From Sindora glabra (taxonomy: Eukaryota > Streptophyta > Magnoliopsida > Fabales > Fabaceae): DNA of 64,000 bases. The stretch's first letter is position 1; the number at the start of each line of letters is the position of its first letter. The translations under genes were made by a program, and so were the position numbers. The notes under the pieces are model-generated. The model did no database searches. It was not told the origin of the DNA and saw nothing but the letters and a program-made list of their open reading frames with translations. The DNA lies in contig CM035236.1 of the NCBI GenBank assembly GCA_020226215.1, positions 9,491,001-9,555,000 on the forward strand, given 5' to 3'. Of this stretch, positions 45,890-59,959 are shown piece by piece.

Positions 45890-48800
45890 TGTTACAAGCT
45901 GGTAGTTGTGACAGTTCAATAGGCAAACATGCTTGGATTAAGAGAAGACTTGGTGGAAAATCCAACATATTATGAGGGTCCTGTGGCTAAAATTTGAGAT
46001 CAATCCGGCTTGCATACTATTTTTCCTGATTTTCCCAAGTTTGGACGTATTTTGGTCATTTCGAAAGGTTTGAGAATCCGGTGGGGTTCGAAAAGCCCAT
46101 TTTGGAATCCTCACATTTTTATCTTCGTGTCGGCTAGTTTTCGTGACGAACAGACACCCAGAGCAAGACAAAAAGGGTTTATGACAACTCGAAAAAAGTA
46201 TATCATCTTTCTGCGGGAGGCCTTTTGCTCAAAATGTTCTTTAAGGGGGTGGAGCGCTCCAAGGGCCTACGGGACGCTTGGATACTGAGCTAGGGATAGA
46301 GTGTGTTGGCTTGTGGCCATCCCCCTGCACACTCAAAGTTATGTAATGAGGCATAAACTAAGCGAACGGAGTGTCCCTCTCCCTATTCATTTGTCCCTTT
46401 GGTCCGTAGTGCACGGAGGCTTCCTGTATTGAAGGATCCTGCGGTTCGGTATGTGTAGGCGCTTCAGTGACATACGATATTGGCGTGTAGACATGTTGTA
46501 CATGGGCTTGTTGTATGGGCGATAAGTCTTCGATGTCTTGTTATCTTTACCTAAGCATGCCAAATGAGGGTTTATTGTTGGAAGGCTGGCATGTTGGCTA
46601 AGAGTGGCAAGCATGCACCGCACGGTTTCGGCTGGAGAGCTGCCAGCCCGTGACAGATGGTATTAGAGCTCGATTTGTGCCAGAGGGCCAAGATCAGGTA
46701 GGCACAATTGGTTAGATGCGGCTTGTCCCTCAATATATGTTATGTGCAAGGCTATCATTCTCTCAAACTCGGTGGTGTTGTTACCAAAGACTTAACTAGA
46801 GGGTGCAAGAGATTGGATTATCTCGAGAAGCCAGTGGACCTAGGAATGGTACATACTGGTGATCGAAGATTTGTACGAAGGGCCTAAGCATTTGTGCCAA
46901 GTGGGTTATTTTGATTGTCAGTTATGCGTAGGACATTGGTTATGCGCTCATTCATAGTAGTGGCATCCAGGGATGCAAACCACCGTCAAGTAGGATGAGG
47001 GAATTGATGACTAATTCGGTGGGAGAAGCCTTAGTCTTCCTAGAGGGCTTGACTGCCTGAGGGATTGGTGGAACCAGAGTGTGAAGCCATCGACCATGCT
47101 AGTGGGCGTGACCATAGTTGGAGGGCATGAGCAGATCGTTCCAGAGGGAGTGGTCCAAAATCATGTAAAGGAGGTCCGGAGGGATCATCTGAGTGCTCGG
47201 TGGAGCATTATAGCCAGAGGCCTTGGCAAAGATTCGAAGGAATCAATGTTGTGTGGAGCTAGAGTGGATAGTGCTCTATGCTCAACCCCCTTCTATGAGT
47301 TGAAGTGGGGGAGCCATCAGAGGATGCACTCGTGAAGTCGTCGAAAGACGCATGCCAAGGAGTGGTCGTAAGGACCGTGATGCTAGTGGGCATCAAACTC
47401 CAAAGGTAGGCTGTGATGGCTGGTGATATGCCAGAGGGCATTGATCCAAAGAGGTTCAGAGGATCCGATCGGGTGTGCAATTGGCATTGCCTAGTGTAAT
47501 GAATCAACCGAAATGCAAACGAGCGGCTAGGGAGCAAGGTTCGCCCTCTCTGCGTCGATCCAATGTAAGTCTTATCTCTTGTACAGGTGAAATGGGACAC
47601 TTAGTGCAAGATACCTATTAGTAGGTGATTCAAAGTACTAAGCATTTGTTTTGAGCCATAGAGTTGGCACACACTTAAGCTGCAGAGGTGGCGTATTGTG
47701 CAATCTGCAGAGGTAAATACCTGTTGAACAAGTTACGGAGGTAACGAGTTCGGGAGAGCTATGTGGGATAGCGGCACTAGAGAGAGTGTCGAGACACTTT
47801 GAAAGGTGACTATAGAGGTAGCCCTTCAAGTGACTTTGCAGAGGATGCGTTTTGCCAAGTACCTATGTTGCAGAGGTAACAGACTGCCTAACTCTGAGAT
47901 GGGGGAAACATTTCATAGCGCTAAAAAAGACAAGCTTTGAGATAGTTGAGGAAGTAACTCGGTAGAGTAGGTTGAAAACCGGAGCCGTGTCAGATTAAGG
48001 CATAAATGAGGGCATTAACATTTAAAGTGGGGGAGAATGTCACAAGCTGGTAGTTGTGACAGTTCGACAAGCAAACATGCTTGGATTAAGAAGACTTGGT
48101 GGAAAAATTCAACATGTTATGAGGGTCTTGTGGTTGAAATTTGAGATCAATCTGGCTTGTGTACTATTTTTCCTGATTTTCCCAAGTTTAGGGGTATTTT
48201 GATCATTTTGAAAGGTTTGAGAATCCGAGGGGGTTTGAAAAGCCCATATTTGGAATCCTCGCATTTTTATCTTCGTGTCGGCTAGTTTTCATGACAAACG
48301 GACACCCGGAGCATGGCGAAAAGGGCTTCTGACAATTCGAAAAAAGTATGTCATCTTCCTGTGGGAGGCCTTTTGCTCAAAATGCTCTTTAAGGGAGTGG
48401 AGTGTTCCAAGGGCCTGTGGGGCGCCTGGACACTGAGCTAGGGATGGAGTGTGTTGGCTTGTGGCCATCCCCTACACACTTAAAGCTATGTAATAAGGCA
48501 TAAACTAAGCGAACGGAGTGTCCCTCTCCCTATTCATTTGTCCCTTCAGTCCGTAGTGCACGGAGACTTCCTGTATGGAAGGATCCTGCGGTCCGGTATG
48601 TGCGGGTGCTTCAGTGACATACAATATTGGCATGCGGACATGTTGTACATGGACTTATTGTATGGGCGATAAGTTTTCGATATCCTATTATCTTTACCCA
48701 AGCGTGCCAACGAGGGTTTAATGTTGGAAGGTTGGCATGTTGGCCAAGGTGGCAAGTATGTGCCACACGGTTTCGGCTGGAGAGCCACCAGCCCGTGACA
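45890..48800 (+). mobile_element. Non-autonomous LTR retroelement, copy 3 (best preserved)
   Basis: 2.9 kb on the plus strand. LTRs are 45890-46655 (766 bp) and 48038-48800 (763 bp), roughly 90% identical by eye. The primer site is at 46658-46670 and the polypurine tract at 48025-48037 (AAGTGGGGGAGAA). It is flanked on both sides by CTAG (45886-45889 and 48801-48804). The internal part (46656-48037) has no gag, protease, RT or integrase motif on either strand, so it depends on proteins from another element. Its frames (for example 47081-47335) are not shared as frames by the sister copies. Confidence 0.92.
46658..46670 (+). promoter_or_regulatory. Primer binding site of copy 3
   Basis: TGGTATTAGAGCT, a near-match to the tRNA-iMet primer site, two bases after the 5' LTR. 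Confidence 0.85.
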
Positions 48801-48930
48801 CTAGCCATGGAGAAGGAAAGAAGAAGAATTGAAGAATATATTATAATAAGGTTTGACATTTACACAAATAAAGTACGGACAACCATTAGTTGTGCTTACA
48901 CTATTTCATGACCAAATTTGGGAAGAATAA

Positions 48931-49266
48931 ATGCACACCGTTCTTTATGAGTATGCGTTTAATTCTGTGGGAAATTTAGAACAAGCAATAATAACACGTC
49001 TAGAGAGTTACTTCAGCGGGGTTAATCTGAGTGGCCAACATCATCGGTGCTTCCATTTCTTGTTAGCTGGACTGGATTCTATTGAGCATTTCAAAGATAA
49101 AATTATGAATGCGCGCACCGGATTCATAAATCTGAATTCGCTGTTAAAATCTCACATAGAGAAGATTAGACAATTGGTTGAAGAAAATCAATGTGTCAAT
49201 CTGGAGTCTGAAAACTTTCTATACAACATCAGCTTATTGTACTTTGTAAGGCTATATATTAAATAA
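48931..49266 (+). CDS. Hypothetical protein, unidentified 111-codon ORF
   Basis: I do not recognise this protein. Composition and codon use look more protein-like than the AT-driven frames around it. It reads openly from MHTVLYEYAFNSV through LESYFSGVNLSGQHHRC, LLAGLDSIEHFKDKIMNART and LKSHIEKIRQLVEENQC, and is predicted mostly helical by eye. There is no signal peptide, no membrane segment and no known motif. It starts 131 bases after the LTR element copy 3. It could be an exon or processed fragment of a host gene, or a small real gene. There is no clear TATA box or start context. Confidence 0.35.
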   Translation: MHTVLYEYAFNSVGNLEQAIITRLESYFSGVNLSGQHHRCFHFLLAGLDSIEHFKDKIMNARTGFINLNSLLKSHIEKIRQLVEENQCVNLESENFLYNISLLYFVRLYIK

Positions 49267-51238
<1,972 letters not shown>

Positions 51239-51747
51239 CTGTAAATAAGTTGTTTAAAGATCACGTGATCAGCAATTGGTTTGTCAGTCTTTCTGCTGCA
51301 ATGAGACTTTCATTTCAGCAAATTTTTTTGTCTGTAAATCACTTTGTTTGCTATGACATTAATTTATAATTTCTGCAAAATTAACTCTCGGGAGATTCTT
51401 TCGGACATTAAGGTAAACGTGGAAAGTTACAGGCCATAAGGTATAGCTTCAAATTTCACAATACATTCTTTCGGACATTCGAAATAATAAGGATGGAAAC
51501 TTAATATGATCGGTCAGCTCCTTCAAAAAATCTATCATAGAATTAATGTTCTAAATAAGCACATAACAACGATGTATAAATTAATTTCATTATGATTAAC
51601 TCTAACTGACAAATAGATTCATTTAAGACACTGTATATTTTCCAAGGACACAGTCTATTTTGATAAAAAGTGTGTTCCATGAAAATATAGTTATAAAATA
51701 ATAAAATAGTGAAAAATGTTTTATATAATGTTAAATATAAGAAATTT

Positions 51748-52061
51748 TAGTATAAAACTCAAGGAGATATTTTTAGAAATTTTCTGGATAAGTCTTGGAA
51801 TTGTAACCATACTTTGCACCCTAGTAATGGAATTTTTTGGATAAGTCTTGAAATTGAAACCATACTATTCATCTAGTAAAAGCTTCTCTAGAAACTCTGC
51901 ATGGGTGAGATATTTTTAGAAAAAAAAATTAGGATGAAAATATCCTTAGAAAATTACTATAAATATTCCCTTCTTGCTGTACTTTGGGATCATTGAGAAT
52001 AAAATCAATACAATTTTCTTTCCAAGGGAATTCTTCCTTTTCCCATTTGACTTTTAAGCCA
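51748..52061 (+). repeat. 5' LTR of decayed gypsy element
   Basis: Matches 56996-57308 closely, for example TCTAGAAACT(C/T)TGCATGGG and the TATAAATA(T/C)(G/T)CCCTTCTTGCT promoter-like stretch. Confidence 0.9.
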
Positions 52062-52899
52062 TTTTGGTATTAGAGTTAGTTTTTTTTTTTTTTTTAGCTT
52101 CCTACACAAGTGTTTGAGTTAAAAGTGATTAGAATTCTCCTTGGTTTAGTGTGGAGACCCTAATTTTTATTAATTTCTCCGCAAAACAATACCACAGAAG
52201 TGTTCAGAGTGAAAATACAAAGTTTCATAATGATCAAAACTCTCAGACACTCTTAATGCCAGCCATTTTGCACAATGTTGTATACACTTTTTAAAGGATG
52301 AAAATGACACATGTTAGCAACTCTTGCCCAGTCATTGCCACACTATCCACTCTGAAAGTGCCATGTGTCAACTTTTCCCATGTCAACTTGCCCAGTCATC
52401 TTTAATGATGTCAACTACCAAGTTAGCAACTAGTGCAAAGTCAGTACCATGTCAACATTGACATGTCACCATCCTAATCAGTAGAATTTATCCAAAATTA
52501 CAAAAAAAAATCCTTTTTTTAATAATCACATTTTTACACTACAAATTTTCTTAAAATTTTGAATTACCCTTAATCTTTTTCTAAATTCCTATTAGACCTA
52601 AATTTTTCAAAAAATTACCAAAATGACCCATACTTTGTATCAAATTCAATTTTAAGCCTAGAATTTTTTGATGATTATGAAATTTCCCAAAACCTTCCAA
52701 AATCTTAATTTAACCCTAGAACATAGCAAAAATTAACAAAAAAATGCCACCTAAAGGACAAAATGAGAGAAACCTCCATGAGGTCAAAATTGAAAAGTTA
52801 TGGTAATGTATTTAATAGCTATAGGAAATTGTTAATGCTTAAGACTTATTGAATCAAAGAAGGAGTCCAGAATATGATTTTGATAGCAATAACTACTCT

Positions 52900-53640
52900 T
52901 TAAAAAGCAGCTATTTCCCTAAAAGGCTGCTAACCTACGGTAATGACATTAAAGTAGACATTTTTAGGTTTTGAAGGAAGGCTTCAACTAGACAAATTTG
53001 TAGATTGGCTTTAGACAGTTGAAAAGTGTTCAAGGTTAAAGATAAACTAGATGAGCAGAAAGTGAAGATGGTTACTATCAAACTAAAGAAGCATGCCTCA
53101 GTTTGGTAGAAAAACCTAGAGAAGAAATACAAATGTGAAGGGTGAAGCAAGATCATGACATGGGAGAAGATGAGATGGAGCTTACAAGTAAGTTCTTACC
53201 TGATCATTACTATCAAGATAACTTTATCTAATTGCAAAATCTCTCTTAATGGTGCCTATATGTGGAAGAATACATTAGGGAATTTGAAAACTTGATGACA
53301 AAATGTGATATTCAAGAGAAGGAAGAAAAAACTATAGCCTGCTATCTTAGAGGATTGAACTTTGAAATTATACAAGTAGTTTAACTCTTACAATATTGGA
53401 CCTTAGATGATATCATTTGACATACCATTCGAATTAAGAAATAAGCCCCTAAAAAGTCTATATTCCAACCTTCCTCCTTTAGAAACCTTATCAACACCTA
53501 TAAAACTCAAATCCTATAACACAATATCTTAAATAGGACCCCACCTAAGTTCACTAAAGAAGCCAATCCTAAACCACCTCCTTAATCTAGACCACTAAAA
53601 TGCTTTAAATGCTAACGATTTGGCTATATAGCATCTAATT
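52900..53640 (+). pseudogene. Gag of decayed gypsy element
   Basis: A frame with several stops contains WLQTVEK, EMELTSKFLPDHYYQDNFI, VEEYIREFENLMTKCDI and CYLRGLNFEI, which follow the order of plant gypsy gag. A zinc knuckle near 53600-53641 reads CFKC, a stop, RFGYIASNC. Its histidine position is tyrosine, and a stop is in the loop. The upstream part (52080-52900) includes untranslated leader sequence with no frame I can assign. Confidence 0.8.
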
Positions 53641-53869
53641 GCCTAAATCATAAAATTATCACTATCATTGAAGGAGAAATTCAAAAAGTATTAGAAGAAG
53701 AAGAGTTCAAGAAAAATTAAGAAGAATCTAGAGAGCCACTATTATTTGATGAAGAACTCATCCTTTTTTATCATGGGGAACCATTGGTAATTAGATGAAG
53801 TTTGCATACAACAACAATAAAGGAGGAACCCTAGTAAAGGCATAACATTTTCTATACTTACTACACTGC

Positions 53870-54233
53870 CTAAGGCAAAAACTATGATGTCATCATAGAT
53901 AGTAGAAGTTATAAGAATGTCATGTCAAGATACATGGAAAAGCTTGAGTGACCTACTCAAAATCATCCACATCCTTACAAGTTATAGTGGCTCAACAAAG
54001 ATAACAAGGTAAAAGTGACAAAACATTACCTTGTCACTTTTTCAATCAATAGTAAGTGCCAAGATAAGGTATGGTGTGATGTTATTATAATGGAAGCTTG
54101 CCATTTCCTTTTAGGAAGACCTTGGCAATATAACCGTCATATGATATACGATGGTTATGCAAATACTTATTCTTTCACAAAAGATAACATGAAAATCAAG
54201 TTAATTCCGTTGCCACCCAGTGAATTTAACTAA
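53870..54233 (+). pseudogene. Protease region of decayed gypsy element
   Basis: The active site reads IIDSRSYKNVMS (about 53895-53930), where a DSG-type triad is usual, so the catalytic glycine is lost. The open stretch 54015-54233 has WCDVIIMEACHFLLGRPWQ, a motif typical of the end of plant gypsy protease before RT. Confidence 0.82.
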
Positions 54234-55360
54234 ACTAAAAGTGAAGCTAAACCATTAGTATCTTTAATATCTGAGACATAGTTCAAGGTAAAACTAGTAG
54301 AAGCTAAGACTATGTGCCTCATACCATTACTTAAATAGAATATCGAAACCATTCTTTTATGAGAGATCAAATAACCACTCGTTGAATTCCTAGATGTTAT
54401 TCCAAAAGAAATTCCCCTTAGTTTACCATCATTGCAAGACATCCAGCATGCCATTGACTTCATCCTTAAAGTTATCATTCCTAAAAAGTTAGCCTATAAG
54501 ATGAGTCTATAGGAGCATGCTAAGATTCTGTGCTAGGTTAAGGAGCTACTAAAGAAAGGATTGATTCAAGAAAGCATCAGTCTCTATGCCATACTTGCAC
54601 TCTTAGTGCCAAAAAAAGATAGTAGTTAGAGAATGTGTATTAATAGTTTAAGTTGTAAGTAAGATCACCATTAAGCATTGGTTTCCAATACTAAGACTTA
54701 AGGATATGCTTGACCAATTACATGGTGCAGTCATCTTTTCCAAAGTAGATCTTCACAGTGAATATCATTAAATTAGAGTATGGCCAAGAGATGAATGGAG
54801 GACCATATTCAAGACTAGAAATGGCCTGTTTTAATGGACTGTAATGCCCTTTAGATTATCTAATGCTTCTAGCACATTTATTTATTTCATGAATCAAGTA
54901 CTTCAACCTTTTATTAGGAAATTTGTAGTTGTATGCTTTGACAATATTTTGATATACAACAAAAGGAAAAATGAACATTTGGAGCATATTTGATAAGTGC
55001 TAGAGATCCTTAAGGAGCAGAAGTTACGTGTCAACCTTAAAAAGTGTTCATTCACAACAAATGAACTTATCTTTCTTAGTTATATCATCATTGTTGAAGG
55101 CATTTGAGAAAAGCTAAGCAAAATAGAAACTATTAATAATTGGCTAACTCCTAAGTCTGTCTATAATGTAAGGAGCTTTTATAGACTTGCCTTTTTATAT
55201 AAAAGATTTATCAAAAACTTTAGCTTTATTGCTACCCTACTCACTGACTAAATTAAAGAAGACATATTTCAATGGACAAAACAAGCCTAAAGAAGTTTTG
55301 ATAAACTAAAAAAGTATTTGACCAAAGCTCCTGTATTATCCTTCTAAATTTTGGCCAAGT
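54234..55360 (+). pseudogene. Reverse transcriptase of decayed gypsy element
   Basis: Motifs in order: VIFSKVDLHSEYHQIRVW (54728-54783) with the first catalytic aspartate, VMPFRLSNASSTF, then VVCFDNILIYN (about 54928-54960), where the usual YLDD is CFDN, so the second aspartate of the pair is asparagine. The connection region (SVYNVRSFYRLAFLYKRFIKNFS) and many stops follow. The RT is inactive as read. Confidence 0.88.
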
Positions 55361-55720
55361 ATTCGAAGTTAGTTACGATGCTTTTAACACTAGAATTGGC
55401 ATTTTCCTAAGCCAAGAAGGACATCTAGTAGCCTTTTTTAGTGAAAAACTCAGCAATGGCAAACTCAAATATTTTACTTATGACAAGGAATTTTATACCA
55501 TTGTTTATACCTTACAACATTGGAGTCATTACTTGTTGCACAAAGAATTATTCTTTACTTAGATCACAAAGCTTTTAAACATTTGAATTCTTAGAAGACG
55601 ATTAGTTTTAGACATGCCTCTTGGAGTGAATTTCTGCAATCTTTTCCATTTTTACTTGATTACAAGGCTAGAAATCAAAATGTTGTAGCAGATACGCTAA
55701 GTTGATAACACATCTTGTTT
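55361..55720 (+). pseudogene. RNase H of decayed gypsy element
   Basis: Traceable by FEVSYDAFNTRIG (the aspartate equivalent of the first RNase H acid), YDKEFYTIVYTLQHWSHYLL and a decayed ending near 55685-55705 where ADALSR would be. There are multiple stops. Confidence 0.75.
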
Positions 55721-55889
55721 TTTACTCTTTAACAAAGGTTTTTGAATTTGAGACTATTAAAGAATTGTACCAAAATAACCCAAATTTAAGTAGTTCCACT
55801 AAAATACAACCCTTCCAATAATACTATAGACATCAAGAATTCTTGTTCAAAGGTAAGATATTATGCATTCCTTGTTATTCACTATGAGA

Positions 55890-56965
55890 AGCAATTATTT
55901 GGGAATCTCATGATGGAAGACTAGTTGGACACTTTGGATGAGACAAAACTATAATTCTAGTTAAAGAAAAGTTCTATTGGCCAAAGCTTGAAAGAGAAAT
56001 CAACAGACACATATAGAGATGCAAGATTTGTCACTTAACAAACACCAAAAGCTAGAATATATGACTATACATGCCTTTACTAGTCCTAAAAGCACTATAG
56101 GAAGATGTTAGTATGAATTTTGTGCTTAAACTACCCTGCACTCAAAGATAGAAGGATTCCATAGTGGTAATTGTAGATAAATTTTTGAAGATGGCACATT
56201 TTATTCCATGTCAAAAAAAAAAAAAAACAAATGAAGCTATTCAAGTTGTAGACTTATATTTCAAAGAGATTGTTCGACTCCATGGCATTCTAAAAATTAT
56301 CACTTCTGACCAAGATGTCAAGTTTCTAAGTCATTTTTAGAGAATTTTGTAGAAAAAGATAAGTACAAAACTCCAATTTAGCAATGCAAGTCATCCCTAG
56401 ACAAATGGATAAATGAACGTAATCAATAAGCTTCTCAGTAATTTACTCGATAGCTTTGTTGGGAAGAATGTAAAACAATGAGACCTTATCCTTGCATAGA
56501 TTGAATCTATTTATAATAACTCCTCCAATTAAGTAGCTGTAAAGTGCCTAGTTGAGGAGATATATGGCACTTGTCCCCTTAGTCCATTTGACTTAGCACC
56601 TTTTACTACTAGCCATCAGTTCAACGTAGATGTAGAAAAAAGAGTAAAAGAGATCAAGAAGCTTCATAAGCAAGTTCATACAAGAATTTAGAAGAAAAAT
56701 TCAAAATACAAAACTTAATAGGTTAAACACCAATGGCAGAACACTTTCAAAGAAGGAGACTTGGTATAGATACACATGCGGAAGGAGGGGTTTCCAAATT
56801 ATCCAAATGTTAAGCTTTCTTCGCGAGTAGTTAGACCACTTTGAGTTGTATAGAAGATCAATGATAATACCTATAAGGCAAAGTTACTAGAATCCTATGG
56901 CATCTCAACCACTTTTAACATCGTTGATCTCTTGCCATACTATGAGGAAGATAACAACTAAACTT
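55890..56965 (+). pseudogene. Integrase of decayed gypsy element
   Basis: A zinc finger remnant (HDGRLVGHFG, then CKICHLT), a catalytic core with IVVIVDKFLKMAHFIPC and ITSDQDVKFLSHF, then NASHP and TNG in place of the usual SDGQTE box. The C-terminal part carries FKEGDLV, INDNTYKAKLLESYG and TTFNIVDLLPYYEED, as in several plant gypsy lineages. No chromodomain follows before the polypurine tract. There are many stops. Confidence 0.85.
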
Positions 56966-58072
56966 AAGGGTAAGTCTCGTCTAACTTGGGGAGAATAATA
57001 CATAACTCAATGAGATATTTTTAGAATTTTTTGGATAAGTCTTGGAATTATAACCATACTTTGCACCTAGTCATGGAATTTTCTATATAAGTCTTGACAT
57101 TGAAACCATACTTTGCACCTAATAAAAGCTTGTCTAGAAACTTTGCATGGGGGAGATATTTTTTGATAAAAATATTACAATGAAAATGCCTTTAGAAAAT
57201 TACTATAAATATGCCCTTCTTGCTATACTTTGGGATCACTGAGAATTGAAATCAATACAGTTTCCTTTTCAAGAGAATTCTTCTTTTTTCCATTTGGCTT
57301 TTGAGCCAAATTTGGTGGAAGACAACTATTTCACAACCATACATGACTCTAGATATCATTTTTGTAATCACAAAATTTAGAGAAAAAATGTCATTCCTTC
57401 ATTTATAAACAAGTAAATGACATTTAGAAAAGGTCTTCCAATAGAATAAATAGACCCCCAAAGTTAATTTGCTCTTGTTACAATATATATTATGATTTTT
57501 CCATTTTTTTAATATAAGAAACTAGAGAATTACATGCCTTGATTATACGACTCCCTTTAATATGTGCTCATGATCGATAAACTATTGCAGGGCTGCAAGC
57601 ATATATGTAAATGTACATTCGACTCCATTATAACATTCCGATCATGGTTTGCCTATCACTGACCATTTTATTATCTATTAAAATTATTTAACTCAAAAGT
57701 GTGGAAGGTTTTTATAGACGAAAAAGAATTTCTATTCACTTAAAAAGGGGAAATATAACAAACTTATAACCTGGAATCACATAATGTAAGAAGAGATTTC
57801 TCAATGCCTATTCTTTTCTTTAACAAGAGATTAATTCTTATATTATTAATTAGCCAATAAAGTAAGTGAAAGAAAGGAATATAATTTTCTTTAATTTTCA
57901 CAAACAATATTCCATTTTATTTTGCATCACAGAAGGCATAGAGTAAGAAAATTACTTGCTTGGTCTAGCGCGCAATAATGCACATTACATACAATCCCGA
58001 GTATTGGTGCAGAAAAGAAGCAGAGGACATTATTATACTTACACATGCAACTGCATATACATGACATACAAT

Positions 58073-58524
58073 TTAGTCCCCAGAAAATGCTAAGTTGAAT
58101 CCTCTGTTTGTAATATCTGATCGATTTTTGTCTCCAGTCATATGGCCAACACCAGGACTGTGACTTAGGTTTGTAGGTCTAAAATTATGCTTGGATTGAT
58201 CTTGAGTCACGTAATGTTCAAAATCTGGGCTGTCCTTTATGTTCATATCTTTGTCCTGACCTGCAATTTCTATGACCAACACTAGGACTACTTCGTCATG
58301 TTGTGGATCGAAAAGCATTAGTATTTCCGGCACCTGGTGAATCTCCAGAACCAACAACGCTGTATTTTAGTTTTCAGGGGTCTCAACTTTTGCTTCTGGT
58401 GAAGAAGGAACATCAACGCATGCTTCAAGTGAGAAATCTTCGTTGAGCCATAAAAGAACTCCATGGCAGGTGACTAATAGCAAGAAAAGGCACAGTATTT
58501 GTGCATGGATTGAAATTGAGCCAT
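58073..58524 (-). pseudogene. CEP precursor pseudogene (block C)
   Basis: Third paralogue of the block A and B genes. The ATG at 58522-58524 starts MAQFQSMHKYCAF, as in block B, then the signal peptide goes out of frame and stops. A large part of the region between signal peptide and core 1 is missing or altered. Core 1 is dead: it reads AFRSTT, then TGA where the first PG proline should be, then RSSPSVGH. Core 2 is in an open stretch and reads NFRPTNLSHSPGVGH, with the central PG changed to LS. The C-terminus runs on past the paralogue's stop to 58073. A TATA box remains at 58664-58672. The pattern is relaxed selection after duplication. Confidence 0.88.
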
Positions 58525-58663
58525 AACCCGATTAGAGAGCAAGGTAGCTGAAATGGTTTGATTTGAGAGAAAAAGAAAGGGTGAGAGAAAATCTGACTAG
58601 CTATCTTAGAGGAAAAGAGGGAAATGCGAATGGAGATGATATTAGAAGCTCTGGGATCCTCAG

Positions 58664-58672
58664 GTATTTATA
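58664..58672 (-). promoter_or_regulatory. TATA box of block C CEP pseudogene
   Basis: Minus strand TATAAATAC, 140 bp before the old ATG, in the promoter segment shared with blocks A and B. Confidence 0.65.
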
Positions 58673-59030
58673 ATCTAAATTTGCAAGACTACGCCCTGTT
58701 AAGATTCTAAATATGCCACTGACTGAATATGGAGAGAGCATGCTTGCCCCTTAAATGGGGACCCTTTATAAGCTATATAAGTCAAGTAGCTCTCAAAAAT
58801 GTTGGTTTTGGTCTTATGCAAAATTTTATCATAAAATTTCTTTCTCCAAGAAGACAAAGACATTTTTGAAACATAGATTATAAAAGTGTGAATATATTAC
58901 AGACTAAGGCCCAGTAATACGATTTTATCAATTGGTGAAGCCAAACAACCAAGATAAGAGGCTTCGAATTTATGTGTTCAATTTTAAATTTAGAATTATG
59001 TTAAGTATGTACACAAAAAAGGTATTAATA

Positions 59031-59950
59031 TGATTTTTTTAAGCTCAGGTGAGTTTTTTTGGGAAAATTTTAGCATTGAATGCATTAAAAGAGGATTATG
59101 TGTGGAAAATGCATTGAAAACACAAAAAATGAGTTTTTTTTTTTTTTTACAACCGGGTCACACTGGGTTAGCAACTAGGTCGGGTGACCCGATTTCAAAC
59201 CTAGTTGTGTGAAGCAGATGATGAACAGCCTATGCTTGGCAATGCTCATAAGTAGCATTGGTGCATGCATGCCACACACCACCATGCCAGCGTCATCTAG
59301 TAGTGGTGAAAGCTCCTTTGGGCTTCATTGTTTGAGCTAGACTTTTTAGGCTTTTTTTAGATTTTTCTAGAATTAAAATATTTTAATTATTTTTGTCTCT
59401 TTAATTTGAATGACCATTTGGGCTAAAAATTTTACTATAATATTCTTGCATTTTAGTCTTCCACATATATTTTTTGTGAAATTTTTGGATACTATTGGTT
59501 CCATTACTTATTTATTCATATATAGATGTGTGTAGGAAAATAATTTTAGAAAAATTATTTAGGCTTATGTTATACCATAGAATTTTGTGTAATTATGAGC
59601 CCAATTACATAAAATTTTATTTATTTTAATAAAATAATAGTTAGACTAAGAAGAATATTATATTAATAATATTTTTAATACCCTATCGATATAATCTTAT
59701 TAATGTGAGAATAATATAAGTGTAGGAATAAACATTGTGTTTTTAAAAATTTTCATCACTTCATTAGTGTTAAAATTTTAGAAATATGATATTTAGTCAT
59801 TGTATTATATTATAGGGCCTTTAATGCTCCATCGATATTGGGTCTTATAGTGTAATATTGAATTCAATTGTATAGTTTATTGATGAAAATTTCTAGCATG
59901 ATTAAGGTTAAACATACATTAATGTTTTAAATTTGTTTCCTCAGCTTCTT
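59031..59950. other. AT-rich spacer, possible 5' end of copia element
   Basis: No gene. It may contain the 5' LTR and leader of the copia element that follows, but I could not match it to a second LTR within the window. The frame at 59030-59212 is unsupported. Confidence 0.4.
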
Positions 59951-59959
59951 TACATATGT

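Larger units (their letters stand above)
51748..57308 (+). mobile_element. Ty3/gypsy element, decayed, short LTRs
   Basis: 5.56 kb on the plus strand. LTRs of about 314 bp are at 51748-52061 and 56996-57308, the primer site at 52065-52079 (TGGTATTAGAGTTAG), and the polypurine tract at 56983-56995. A perfect 5-bp target duplication AATTT flanks it (51743-51747 and 57309-57313). Gag, protease, RT, RNase H and integrase remain in order with many stops. No chromodomain is seen, and the LTRs are unrelated to the chromovirus at 3-9 kb, so it is a different lineage. Confidence 0.92.
51500..59030 (-). other. Duplicated CEP block C (interrupted by a gypsy element)
   Basis: Third copy of the CEP-bearing segment. 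The part 51510-51625 matches block B 31640-31760 and block A 1900-1985. After the gypsy insertion, 57440-57560 and 57840-58140 match 31830-32440. The promoter side (58525-58860) matches A and B, and 58810-59020 matches 12898-13100. The CTAG empty site of the block A insertion is present near 57963 (TGGTCTAGCGCGC). Sequence between 51630-51747 and 57309-57440 is unmatched, so a further rearrangement occurred. Confidence 0.78.
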
